The translations under genes were made by a program, and so were the position numbers. This document shows, in pieces, positions 1-6,660 of a stretch of DNA of 12,847 nucleotides. The DNA is taken from assembly GCA_946478935.1 (NCBI GenBank), contig CAMLEL010000028.1, positions 1 to 12,847 of the forward strand. The letters are read 5' to 3'. Source of the DNA: an uncultured Armatimonadota bacterium (GTDB taxonomy: Bacteria > Armatimonadota > Fimbriimonadia > Fimbriimonadales > Fimbriimonadaceae). The notes under the pieces are model-generated. The model did not search any database, was not told the DNA's origin, and saw only the letters and a list, made by a program, of their open reading frames with translations. Numbering within the stretch: the first letter of the stretch is position 1; every line of letters begins with the position of its first letter.

Positions 1-202
1 CGATCTTTGGGAACCAGGGTTCAGCCTTGCGCGAACGACCTTGCACCCCGCTAAGCACATTCGATACAAATGTGGCAGGTAACCCGAATTGCTGGGCCAA
101 CTCCTCGGGGGCGCGTTGCGCATCTTCGGGGTTTTGCCTTAAGTGAAGCGCCAACTGCCTTGCTGATCGCAACTGGGCTTCATGTGAACTATCGGCTCGC
201 AT
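1..202 (-). CDS. Partial protein with helix-turn-helix-like N-terminus (3' end outside window)
   Basis: Reading the minus strand from the ATG at 202 gives 67 uninterrupted codons that run off the left edge of the window. An in-frame TAG lies five codons upstream of this ATG, so the start is well fixed. The protein begins MRADSSHEAQLRSARQLALH. Around residues 34-52 it contains LAQQFGLPATFVSNVLSG, which has the pattern of a helix-turn-helix recognition unit (helix, GL turn, second helix with S/N residues), as in DNA-binding regulators. The rest is missing, so no family can be named. The gene is divergent from rnpB, and the 78 bp between them must hold both promoters. A small hairpin followed by a T run lies just before its start. 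The coding call is moderately secure; the DNA-binding role is an inference from a short motif. Confidence 0.6.
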   Translation of the reverse strand, partial: MRADSSHEAQLRSARQLALHLRQNPEDAQRAPEELAQQFGLPATFVSNVLSGVQGRSRKAEPWFPKI

Positions 203-206
203 CCTC

Positions 207-225
207 AAAAATCCCTAATAAGGGA
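207..225 (-). promoter_or_regulatory. Leader hairpin plus T-run before the 202 start
   Basis: On the minus strand TCCCT-TATT-AGGGA forms a 5-bp hairpin, followed at once by five T residues, and ends four bases before the ATG at 202. The 3' arm AGGGA is also the only purine-rich stretch at about Shine-Dalgarno distance, so the hairpin could mask ribosome binding or act as a weak attenuator. A TATGAT hexamer at 240-235 could be the -10 box of this transcript. The stem is short and may be chance. Confidence 0.25.
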
Positions 226-267
226 AACGCTTTCATCATATCACCGGGTTTCATGCGTACGGACCGA

Positions 268-273
268 TATACT
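268..273 (+). promoter_or_regulatory. Putative -10 box for rnpB
   Basis: TATACT matches the TATAAT consensus at five of six positions and lies seven bases before the first base of the P1 helix of the RNase P RNA (281), the expected distance from -10 to start point. No convincing -35 box is visible at 15-18 bp upstream. Confidence 0.45.
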
Positions 274-280
274 TAGTTTT

Positions 281-600
281 CGAGTTGGCCGGATGGCGGC
301 TCCGATTCGTCGGGGAGGAAAGTCCGGACTTCACAGGGCACAGTGCCTCGTGTAAGCGAGGGCGGGGCGACCCGACGGAAAGTGCAACAGAAACATACCG
401 CTGACCAGGCCACGCGCCCAGGAGCAAGGGTGAAATCGCGAGGTAAGAGCTCACGGCCCGACCGGTAACGTCTCGGGTGGGCAAACCCCACTGGAAGCAA
501 GGCCAAATAGGGACGGGTTGATACGGCCCGTGGACCGTCCGGGTTGGCCGCGTAGATAAATCGCCATACAAATACAGAATCCGGCTTATAGGCCAACTCG
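281..600 (+). ncRNA. rnpB: RNase P RNA, bacterial type A
   Basis: This is the catalytic RNA of RNase P, which removes 5' leaders from precursor tRNAs. The ends are defined by a perfect 10-bp P1 helix (CGAGTTGGCC 281-290 with GGCCAACTCG 591-600). P3 is closed by a TTCG tetraloop (CTCCGA 300-305, TCGGGG 310-315). The P4 core is conserved: AAGTCCGG (320-327) pairs with CCGGCTT (581-587) and leaves the universally bulged U at 323. Other hallmarks are GGAGGAAAGTCCGGAC, AGTGCAACAG, GGTAAGAGC, GCAAGGCCAAATAG and CAGAATCCGGCTTATAGG. P15 is GGACGG/CCGTCC (511-516/535-540). The L15 loop has GAT at 520-522, where alignment with the E. coli loop would place the GGU that pairs with the tRNA CCA end. No clear terminator follows. 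Confidence 0.97.
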
Positions 601-633
601 AACCCTCTTAACCGACTTCAAGTAAAGTAACCC

Positions 634-1245
634 GTGCGCGCCTTTTTACCGGTCTTCGTTCTTGGTCTCTCAAGCTTTGCATTTGCAGACCGGCTAATCA
701 CGATTCCCACAGGTACCAAGATCAAACTCGATACCGTCAAGTTAGAAGGACTCTGGGAGCAATCGCGAAATCGCAGCAGCCGATACTACATTGGGGCCGG
801 GATCACGAATGCGATCGACGCCCAACTGACGGGCGAGAAGTTCGAAGGACGTAGGCTCCGCAACTCATTCGACGTCGCATACAACTACATTCCACCGATC
901 ATCGGCATCGGACCGGGCATCAGTTTTGGAGTTCAGGATGTGTTGGGAGTGAGCCGGGACGGTCGTCGGTACTTCCTGGCAATCACCACGCGGGAAGGGT
1001 TTGCCGACTCCGTGAGCGGCCTCATACCGGCGGAAATCACCATTGGGGCCTACTTTGGCGCTGTGAACTCACCGTTTGTCGGTGTCATGCTGCCCTTTAC
1101 CGACTACGTTCGCTTCATGGCTGAGTTCAACGGCATGCGCATCAACGCAGGACTTGAGATTCGGCCCACATCCGACATCGGGATTCGAGCGATTTTCGAT
1201 ACGAACGACGTACTTGTGGGCGCCCAGATTTCCGTCAAGTTCTGA
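634..1245 (+). CDS. Secreted protein of unknown function, possibly outer-membrane beta-barrel
   Basis: The 203-residue product starts at GTG. It opens with a short signal peptide (MRAFLPVFVLGLSSFAFA, hydrophobic core residues 4-16, likely signal peptidase I cut after AFA at residue 18). The mature part alternates polar and hydrophobic residues in strand-like segments rich in Gly, Ile, Phe and Tyr (for example YYIGAGITNAI and GISFGVQDVLGV). It ends in AQISVKF, and a C-terminal Phe is typical of outer-membrane barrels. I recognise no family and name no function. No Shine-Dalgarno sequence is visible. TAAAGT at 623-628 is a possible -10 box that would give a nearly leaderless message, though rnpB read-through is also possible. 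The 3' end overlaps the convergent plsC by 11 bp. Confidence 0.75.
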   Translation: MRAFLPVFVLGLSSFAFADRLITIPTGTKIKLDTVKLEGLWEQSRNRSSRYYIGAGITNAIDAQLTGEKFEGRRLRNSFDVAYNYIPPIIGIGPGISFGVQDVLGVSRDGRRYFLAITTREGFADSVSGLIPAEITIGAYFGAVNSPFVGVMLPFTDYVRFMAEFNGMRINAGLEIRPTSDIGIRAIFDTNDVLVGAQISVKF

Positions 1246-1915
1246 TTTCGGCGGTCGAGTCGGAAGGCAAAATTGGAAATCCATTCGCGACGCATAATTC
1301 GCGAATTCGCTCGGCCAGAACATCGCAGAAAAGGTCACGCGCCGACTTGTCAGTCGCGGATTGGGCAATTTCAGCGAAGGTAAACGGCTCACCAAACACC
1401 ACTTTGATCTTGTGCCGCTTTCGCTTTGCCTTCCCCCGGGGCATGACGATGCTTGAGCCAACGATGGCAACTGGGATCACGGGTGCACCGGTGCGTTTGG
1501 CGAGCATCGCGACTCCCTTGTTGATCGGGAGCATCCTGACTCCATCGCCTCGCGTGCCTTCGGGATGAACCAGCAGAGCTTCGCCCTGGTTGAGCATTTC
1601 GATCGACTTCCGAATTGCCTCAGTGTCCCCTTCGCCTCGGTGAACTGGAAATGCGCCGACGCTGGCGATGATCTTTCCGAAGATTCCCTTGAACAGTTCC
1701 TCTTTCGCCATGAAGCGCAGGCAGCGATGCGGCATCGCACAGGCAGTTGCCGGAGGGTCGAGGTGGCTGACGTGGATTGGCGCAATGATCACGGCTCCAC
1801 TTTTGGGGACGTTCTGACGGTTGATGGACTGCAGTCCGCCCGTGATGAGTCCAAAAAAAACGGTTCTGACAAGCCAATTGACGAAGCGATACCAACCCTT
1901 GTTAAGGTTCGCCAT
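1235..1915 (-). CDS. plsC: 1-acyl-sn-glycerol-3-phosphate acyltransferase
   Basis: The 226-residue protein belongs to the PlsC/LPLAT family, which transfers an acyl chain to lysophosphatidic acid to make phosphatidic acid at the inner face of the cytoplasmic membrane. The four family blocks are present in order: the catalytic HX4D motif HVSHLD (H48, D53), block II GAFPVHRG (residues 87-94), block III HPEGTR (117-122, substrate phosphate binding) and block IV VIPVAIVG (146-153). Residues 11-30 are hydrophobic and probably a membrane-attaching helix. The length is normal for the family. The start lies 12 bp after the stop of the upstream H-X9-DG lipoprotein gene, implying one transcript. The last codons overlap the convergent gene at 634-1245. 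Membership is secure; the exact acyl acceptor cannot be told from sequence. Confidence 0.93.
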   Translation of the reverse strand: MANLNKGWYRFVNWLVRTVFFGLITGGLQSINRQNVPKSGAVIIAPIHVSHLDPPATACAMPHRCLRFMAKEELFKGIFGKIIASVGAFPVHRGEGDTEAIRKSIEMLNQGEALLVHPEGTRGDGVRMLPINKGVAMLAKRTGAPVIPVAIVGSSIVMPRGKAKRKRHKIKVVFGEPFTFAEIAQSATDKSARDLFCDVLAERIRELCVANGFPILPSDSTAEIRT

Positions 1916-1927
1916 TTCCGGTTGAGA

Positions 1928-2386
1928 TTACCGGATGTATTTGATGCGGCCATCCGTGTAAACGTAGAGATTTACCGAACCATGCCTGGGCGGCCGAGGA
2001 AGGTCGCGAAGCGTTCCAAAGGCGTTGCGGTGCGTCTTTTTTGATTCAAAGAAGAGCACTTTCGGATCACTCGGATATGCAGCGGCAGAAAGGAATTCAT
2101 GAAACGCATATCCGTAGTGAAAAGTGGGTGTGGCCGTTTTTCCGAGCGGACAATCATAGCAATCCGGATTCTTCACATAGCGACTCGTCGAGTCGACCCA
2201 ATTCGATTTGATCGGAAGCCTATTGTCGTGATCCGCAGCGTAAATCATCATGCCCGTTGTCAATTGCTTCAGATTAGTCGAACAAGGGTCTCGCCGAACG
2301 AAAGTCGGAGTCTTTCGGGCTGCGCATGCAATCAGCACGCCAGCAAAACATAGCGCAAGAATATGTTTAAGCGGCAATGATTCCAT
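1928..2386 (-). CDS. H-X9-DG domain protein with lipoprotein signal
   Basis: The 152-residue protein carries the C-terminal H-X9-DG motif (HGSVNLYVYTDG) and the N-terminal block CSTNLKQL...YAADHDNRLP that mark the prepilin-related DUF1559/H-X9-DG family common in Planctomycetes and Armatimonadota. It lacks the usual pilin-type N-terminal methylation segment. Instead, a short hydrophobic stretch ends in the lipobox LIAC (residues 18-21), so it is probably lipid-anchored through Cys21. It is a diverged tandem paralogue of the gene at 2435-2968: both have CxxNxKQL, NWxDST, CP, YGYA, RNAxGTL and the RHG...YxDG end in the same order. The two genes are 48 bp apart, with plsC 12 bp downstream, so all three probably share a transcript. 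The role of such proteins in the envelope is unknown. Confidence 0.85.
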   Translation of the reverse strand: MESLPLKHILALCFAGVLIACAARKTPTFVRRDPCSTNLKQLTTGMMIYAADHDNRLPIKSNWVDSTSRYVKNPDCYDCPLGKTATPTFHYGYAFHEFLSAAAYPSDPKVLFFESKKTHRNAFGTLRDLPRPPRHGSVNLYVYTDGRIKYIR

Positions 2387-2434
2387 TTCTTTGTCAAGAC
2401 GGGTTGTCGGTGACAGAATGTTGCTCCACCATTA

Positions 2435-2968
2435 CTAGCGGACTTGCGCTACTTTATCGTCGTTGGGCATGCGCTTTACATGCCCGTCAGCGTAGCCAAT
2501 CGTGTTCTTTCCATTGTGCCGTGCGGGGTCAGGGAGGCTGTCGAGGGTGCCGGAGGCATTACGAGCAAGGTTTATAGAATCAAACAAAAGCGGCATGTCT
2601 GCCGACGGCGACGTAGCCTTGGCGCCGGACATGACCTGATTCATAGCGTATCCGTATTGGTTCTTGGGCGAACTTTCGTCCCAGGAAAAGGAAGGACAAC
2701 GCAGCATGTCGTCACCCTTCCGATATTCCTTGGTCGAATCCATCCAATTGTCGCGGAGGGGAAAGCGGTCGTCGTAGTCGGCGGAATACATGATTTGCAT
2801 GAGAGCCAGTTGCTTGACATTGCTGAGACAATGGGTTGCCGGTCCGGGTGTGTATCCGCCGCCGGTATAGACCGGGAATAGGATTGCCGCGAGCGCAAAA
2901 AGCATGATGCACAGCAGCAGCACCTCCAACAAACTCAGCTTTTTCCAAAACAGGTTCTTGCGAGTCAT
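2435..2968 (-). CDS. Pilin-like H-X9-DG domain protein
   Basis: This is a 177-residue protein starting at MTRKNLFWKK. The start at 2968 is chosen because GGAG lies six bases before it; codons further upstream lie antisense to the transporter gene. The N-terminus resembles a type IV pilin or pseudopilin: basic residues, then LSLLEVLLLCIMLFALAAIL, with Glu15 where the conserved mature Glu5 would be. However, the cleavage-site Gly at -1 is Lys10, so processing by prepilin peptidase is doubtful. The rest matches the H-X9-DG family: CLSNVKQL, MYSADYDDRFP, CPSFSW, YGYAMN and the motif HNGKNTIGYADG. It is the first gene of a probable three-gene minus-strand operon and is divergent from the transporter at 3047. 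It may be a membrane-anchored cell-surface or envelope protein; function is unknown. Confidence 0.85.
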   Translation of the reverse strand: MTRKNLFWKKLSLLEVLLLCIMLFALAAILFPVYTGGGYTPGPATHCLSNVKQLALMQIMYSADYDDRFPLRDNWMDSTKEYRKGDDMLRCPSFSWDESSPKNQYGYAMNQVMSGAKATSPSADMPLLFDSINLARNASGTLDSLPDPARHNGKNTIGYADGHVKRMPNDDKVAQVR

Positions 2969-3031
2969 GGCTGGCTCCATGTTACGGCAATCCTTCCAAC
3001 TCGCAGGGCCCCCGGTCACAGCCAAACCTGC

Positions 3032-3037
3032 TATAAC
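3032..3037 (+). promoter_or_regulatory. Putative -10 box of the transporter gene
   Basis: TATAAC (five of six to consensus) ends nine bases before the ATG at 3047, so transcription would begin at or next to the start codon. No Shine-Dalgarno sequence lies between. No good -35 box is seen. Confidence 0.35.
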
Positions 3038-3046
3038 CAACGCCAA

Positions 3047-4303
3047 ATGTCCGACGACGGTCGCTCCTGGTTCCCCCGCCTTACCAAGTATCAATGGACC
3101 ATCCTGCTCGTCGCCTGGCTGGGGTGGGTGTTCGACGTCTTTGATGCAGCCATCTTCAACTTCACGAAGACGCCGATGCTCAAGGAGATGATGGGCGAAG
3201 CCGCCTACGCCGAGCGGGGCACGGCGGTGGAAGGGTGGATCCAAGGCATCTTCTTGGCGGGTTGGGCCATTGGCGGCCTGATATTTGGAATACTCGCGGA
3301 TCGATGGGGGCGCACGCGAACGCTAACGTTGACCATCTTGGTCTACAGCCTCTTTACCGGCTTGACCGTTCTTTGCACTGAGCCTTGGCAGGTGGGCGTT
3401 GCGCGATTTGTTACTGCCCTTGGCATCGGAGGCGAATGGGCAGCTGGGGCGGCTTTGGTCGCCGAGGTGATGCCCAACCGGGCAAGGGCCCTTGCGGCGG
3501 CGATGCTCCAAAGCGCGGCGGCGTTTGGTCCTGCTTTGGCCGCGCTGGCTCAGATACCTTTGAAGAACTATTCCTGGCACGCAATGTATCTGGTGGGATT
3601 GGCCCCGGCCGCGATATGTGTGGGAATCCGGTACTTCATCAGAGAACCTGAGAGCACTCAAAAGTCCGAGGCACGCTCGGCGAGCCCGCTCGCCGAGCTC
3701 TGGTCCAATCCTGCATTGCGGCGAAATGCCCTCATTGCGATGGTCATTGGCGCCGTTGTCGTTACGGGAGCGGGCACCGCCACGTTTTGGGCTCCCAACC
3801 TCTTGGACGCAGCAAACGCCTCGCTCGACAAAGCGACGATCGCTGAGCGCAAGAGCTATGGCATCTTGATCTCGCACACCGGAACGTTGCTCGGCGTCTT
3901 GCTGGTGCCTTGGTTGTGCGAACGTTTTGGGCGGAAGCGGACCATCGCCACTTTCTTTGCTTTGACGCCGATCGCCGTTGTGGCTGTAGCCAAGTTCGGC
4001 GTGGACTACGCAACGCTGCTCTGGCTTCTCCCGGTGATCAATTTCTTCGCAATTGGCATCTCCGCAGCGCTGGCCCTGTACTTTCCTGAGCTGTTTCCGA
4101 CACGGGTACGAGCGACCGGCGCTGGTATGGCCTACAACGTCGGCAGAGTGTTCGCGATCGGCATGCCGATCGTGATCGGGATCGTGATCGGGCAGTCGAA
4201 ATCGATCGGGGCCGGGTTCTTGCTGTCGGCGGGAGTTTATGCCTTTGGCTTGATTGCAATCGCCCTCGCGCCGGAGACGCGGGGCAAGGAACTGCCAGCG
4301 TAG
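3047..4303 (+). CDS. Major facilitator superfamily transporter
   Basis: The 418-residue protein has about 12 hydrophobic membrane segments and the superfamily loop 2-3 signature GILADRWGRTR (residues 81-91). A degenerate copy, CERFGRKRT, sits in the loop between the two halves' equivalent helices. GWVFDVFD in helix 1, GIGGEWAAG (126-134) in helix 4 and the C-terminal PETRGKELP recall the sugar/metabolite:H+ symporter branches of MFS (for example the AAHS and NanT-like families). These usually carry organic acids, aromatic acids or sugars by proton symport in the cytoplasmic membrane; the substrate here cannot be assigned. The gene stands alone, divergent from the pilin-like gene and convergent with jag. 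A 12-bp exact tandem repeat (4169-4192) encodes IVIG twice inside a late helix. Confidence 0.9.
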   Translation: MSDDGRSWFPRLTKYQWTILLVAWLGWVFDVFDAAIFNFTKTPMLKEMMGEAAYAERGTAVEGWIQGIFLAGWAIGGLIFGILADRWGRTRTLTLTILVYSLFTGLTVLCTEPWQVGVARFVTALGIGGEWAAGAALVAEVMPNRARALAAAMLQSAAAFGPALAALAQIPLKNYSWHAMYLVGLAPAAICVGIRYFIREPESTQKSEARSASPLAELWSNPALRRNALIAMVIGAVVVTGAGTATFWAPNLLDAANASLDKATIAERKSYGILISHTGTLLGVLLVPWLCERFGRKRTIATFFALTPIAVVAVAKFGVDYATLLWLLPVINFFAIGISAALALYFPELFPTRVRATGAGMAYNVGRVFAIGMPIVIGIVIGQSKSIGAGFLLSAGVYAFGLIAIALAPETRGKELPA

Positions 4304-4310
4304 AATCTGT

Positions 4311-4326
4311 GCGACAAGAGTGTCGC
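4311..4326. terminator. Hairpin between convergent transporter and jag genes
   Basis: GCGACA-AGAG-TGTCGC is a perfect 6-bp stem with a 4-base loop, centred in the 33 bp between the two converging stop codons. It could serve both directions, but no T-run follows on either strand, so intrinsic termination is uncertain. Confidence 0.35.
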
Positions 4327-4336
4327 TCCTGCGGAG

Positions 4337-5119
4337 TTATTCCGCGGGTGCGATGACGACTCTGCGGTTGGGCTCTTCACCTTCACTATAGGTCGCAACA
4401 CCTTCGTATTCGCTGAGCGCCTTATGGACGATGCGTCGTTCGAAAGCGGGCAGAGCATCCAAAACGGCCTCTTCGCCACGCTTCTTGACTTCATCGGCGA
4501 CGCGCTGGGCATGAGCAGTCAGCTGCTGTTCGCGCCGATTTCGGTAATGATTCCCATCGATCGTCGCGCGGACGCCATTTCCGAACGACCGGCCAGCAAT
4601 GATGTTCACCAGATATTGCAAGGCGTTGAGGACTTCCCCATGCTTACCTACCAGGTAGGCGACGTCTTTGCCATCCAACTCGATATTTACGTATCGGCCG
4701 CTGGCTTGAGTCACCTTTGCGGTTACTTCTAGGTCCGCCTTCTGGACCAAGTCGTGAATCAGATCAACAAATCGGGCGCCATCCTCCATCGTCGCGGAGA
4801 CTTCTGGCTCGCTGATAGCGGCTTCGGTGACTTCCGTGGCAGGCTCGACCTCAGCAGGCTCTTCTTTCTTTGCCGGCTTGGATCGGGCTTTCTTGACGGG
4901 CTTTTCCTCCGTTTCTGCTTTGCCGTTGGTGGCCTTTGCAGGTTCGGGCTTTTCAGCCGTCTTCATCTCGGCGCGAACCCGCACCGTGCTTTTTCCAAAA
5001 AGACCTTTGGTCTCTTCCAAGACCGTAACCGTCAACTGATCTTCAGAGACTCCCAGTTTGCCGGCAGCGGCTTTGGTGGCCTCTTCGACCGACTTTCCAG
5101 TGATTTCAATTGATTGCAT
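4337..5119 (-). CDS. jag: Jag/KhpB-family RNA-binding protein
   Basis: The 260-residue protein has the usual Jag layout. Residues 1-50 are the Jag-N domain (MQSIEITGKSVEEAT, ending KGLFGKSTVRV). Residues 51-110 are a low-complexity linker rich in Glu, Lys, Pro and Ala. Residues 115-190 are a KH domain with the RNA-contacting loop GKHG (158-161). Residues 195-260 are an R3H domain with R228xxxH232. Such proteins bind RNA and, with YidC nearby, have been linked to cell division and envelope growth in Gram-positive bacteria. The start at 5119 is preferred over one eight codons upstream because AGAGG lies four to five bases before it and family members begin MxSIEVTGKT. It is the last gene of the rpmH-rnpA-yidD-yidC-jag cluster, separated from yidC by 110 bp that contain a palindrome. 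Confidence 0.92.
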   Translation of the reverse strand: MQSIEITGKSVEEATKAAAGKLGVSEDQLTVTVLEETKGLFGKSTVRVRAEMKTAEKPEPAKATNGKAETEEKPVKKARSKPAKKEEPAEVEPATEVTEAAISEPEVSATMEDGARFVDLIHDLVQKADLEVTAKVTQASGRYVNIELDGKDVAYLVGKHGEVLNALQYLVNIIAGRSFGNGVRATIDGNHYRNRREQQLTAHAQRVADEVKKRGEEAVLDALPAFERRIVHKALSEYEGVATYSEGEEPNRRVVIAPAE

Positions 5120-5168
5120 AAATCCTCTAATTTGCCGGGCCATTCAAGCGGTCTTCGCGACCCGTTGC

Positions 5169-5187
5169 AATTGTGAACCTCACAATT
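5169..5187. repeat. Perfect inverted repeat between yidC and jag, operator-like
   Basis: AATTGTGA-ACC-TCACAATT is an 8-bp perfect inverted repeat with a 3-bp spacer. On the minus strand it overlaps CATAAT (5190-5185), a fair -10 box for jag, so a bound protein would block it. The arms equal the outer arms of the symmetric lac operator, but the centre is one base shorter. As RNA it would be an 8-bp hairpin. There is no T-run for termination. Confidence 0.6.
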
Positions 5188-5229
5188 ATGGCTAACAACG
5201 GCACGTAAACTCTCAAATGATCCCGATAT

Positions 5230-6621
5230 TTACTTCCTCTTCTTCGGCTTGTGTTTGGCGGGGGCACCGGTGCTGCCCGTTAATGTTCCGTTGGTCGAAC
5301 CATGCTTCTGATCGCCTTGAGCCTCTTGCGCCTGACGAGCCTGCTCCTGGAGCTTTGCCCAGAATCCGCCCTTTTGGGGATAGGTACCGCCGGCAGCCGT
5401 GTTCACTTTGACCAGCGGCGGCATCGGCAATCGGTAAGCGCGCAGAGACTGTGCGGTTGCCAAAACGTTGGTGAATGTCCAGTAAAGGACAAAGGCCGCC
5501 GGAACTGGGAAGAAGCCCAAAAGCATAAAGATCGGCATCAGGATCGCAAAGCTGAGGCCGATCATTCGCTGCTGCTTGACCTGGGTTGGGTCACTGACTG
5601 GCTGCAGCAGGGTGGAGGCACAAAGCGAGATTCCGTAAAGAACGATCAGAATCACGTCGACTTGGCCCAGGTTTGGTGCGATAAATCCGTTTGTGGCAGC
5701 GCTGGTGGTTGGGTTAATCCAGGCGAATGTTCCTTTCTGGAATTCGAACTGGTAGTACAGCATGCACTGGTACACAAAGAGGAACAGCGGCATCTGCACC
5801 AGCGCGGGACCGCATCCAGCCATCGGGTTGATTCCGTACTCCCGATAGAGCTCCATGATTTTCATCTGGGACTCTTGAGGAGTGTATTTCTCCTTGATTT
5901 CCTTCATCATCGGAGCCAACTGCGACATTTGTCGGCCCCACATCAGCTGTCTTTGCGCAAGCGGGTAAATCAAGGCGCGGACTACGAGAGCAAGCAGGAA
6001 GGCAGCGAACCAGTAACTGAATCCGGGAACCGACCCAGTAATCTTGACCAGGGCATCGATGAATGCATAGCCACCGGGAAGGAATCCCCAGACCAGTTCG
6101 TTCTTGTTACGACTCGAAAGCTCGGTGACGACACGCTGGGTGATCTCAGGGCCCTTCCACTCCGACCAGCCAAAGCGTTCTGGCTGAATCTGCGCCGGGG
6201 GAACGGGGACAATCGTATCCGTCCAAACCGGATTCTCGGCGTTGGCGCGATCAATCCCATTCAGACCCATTTGTGCAGTGCGCAGACGGCTCGCATCATT
6301 GCGCATGACCGCGGCCTTGAGCTGGGCATCGGCGACGATTACGGCCGCTTCAAACTTCAGCTTTTCAGCTTCCTTGGCGTCGATCTTCTTTGTTTTAAGA
6401 TCTTCGTTGATTCGCTGCTGGTACTTACCCTGCTCTTGAACGATCGAAATGTCTTTGATCTGGGAGTTCAGAGTCTTGAGCGACGTCAGAATCTGCTCTC
6501 GGGATCTGGTGTCTGTCTGTTGAGGACGATTGCAGAACAACTGCATGCCCAGGAAGACCGTGGTGACGATCAACAGAGTCTGCAGAAAGTTTTGTTTTGG
6601 AGTGGGGGCGGGACGGGACAT
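5230..6621 (-). CDS. yidC: YidC/Oxa1-family membrane protein insertase
   Basis: The 463-residue insertase places proteins into the cytoplasmic membrane, alone or with Sec. Residues 11-29 are a first membrane helix. Residues 40-130 are charged, helical and probably coiled (no sign of the beta-sandwich P1 domain of proteobacterial YidC). The conserved five-helix core runs from about 185 to 395. It includes the groove arginine R215 in ALVVRALIYPL, the cytoplasmic helical hairpin LMWGRQMSQL...EKYTP, NPMAGCGPALVQMPLF, and the final helix FVLYWTFTNVLATAQS. The tail ends PAKHKPKKRK, a basic stretch suited to ribosome contact. No Shine-Dalgarno sequence precedes the ATG, which lies 39 bp after the yidD stop. 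The gene order yidD-yidC-jag supports the identification. The whole-length opposite-strand frame is a shadow. Confidence 0.96.
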   Translation of the reverse strand: MSRPAPTPKQNFLQTLLIVTTVFLGMQLFCNRPQQTDTRSREQILTSLKTLNSQIKDISIVQEQGKYQQRINEDLKTKKIDAKEAEKLKFEAAVIVADAQLKAAVMRNDASRLRTAQMGLNGIDRANAENPVWTDTIVPVPPAQIQPERFGWSEWKGPEITQRVVTELSSRNKNELVWGFLPGGYAFIDALVKITGSVPGFSYWFAAFLLALVVRALIYPLAQRQLMWGRQMSQLAPMMKEIKEKYTPQESQMKIMELYREYGINPMAGCGPALVQMPLFLFVYQCMLYYQFEFQKGTFAWINPTTSAATNGFIAPNLGQVDVILIVLYGISLCASTLLQPVSDPTQVKQQRMIGLSFAILMPIFMLLGFFPVPAAFVLYWTFTNVLATAQSLRAYRLPMPPLVKVNTAAGGTYPQKGGFWAKLQEQARQAQEAQGDQKHGSTNGTLTGSTGAPAKHKPKKRK

Positions 6622-6660
6622 TAAATCTAGTTGGGAGTCTGGAATTTTGAGTGTGAAAAT

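Noticed and set aside
70..276. A 68-codon plus-strand frame at the left edge
   Set aside because: It is opposite the minus-strand gene 1-202, which has a better protein-like sequence and a well-bounded start. The frame also runs through the promoter region of rnpB.
251..596. Two minus-strand open frames of about 106 codons
   Set aside because: They lie across rnpB, whose sequence is fully explained by RNase P RNA structure.
2969..3244. A 92-codon N-terminal extension of the pilin-like gene
   Set aside because: It is antisense to the transporter start and has no family similarity. A Shine-Dalgarno sequence and the pilin-like N-terminus support the start at 2968.
5302..6624. A 440-codon plus-strand open frame opposite yidC
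   Set aside because: It mirrors yidC almost end to end, shows no recognisable motif, and its Gln/Arg/His/Asp-rich composition is that of an antisense shadow. YidC on the other strand is certain.
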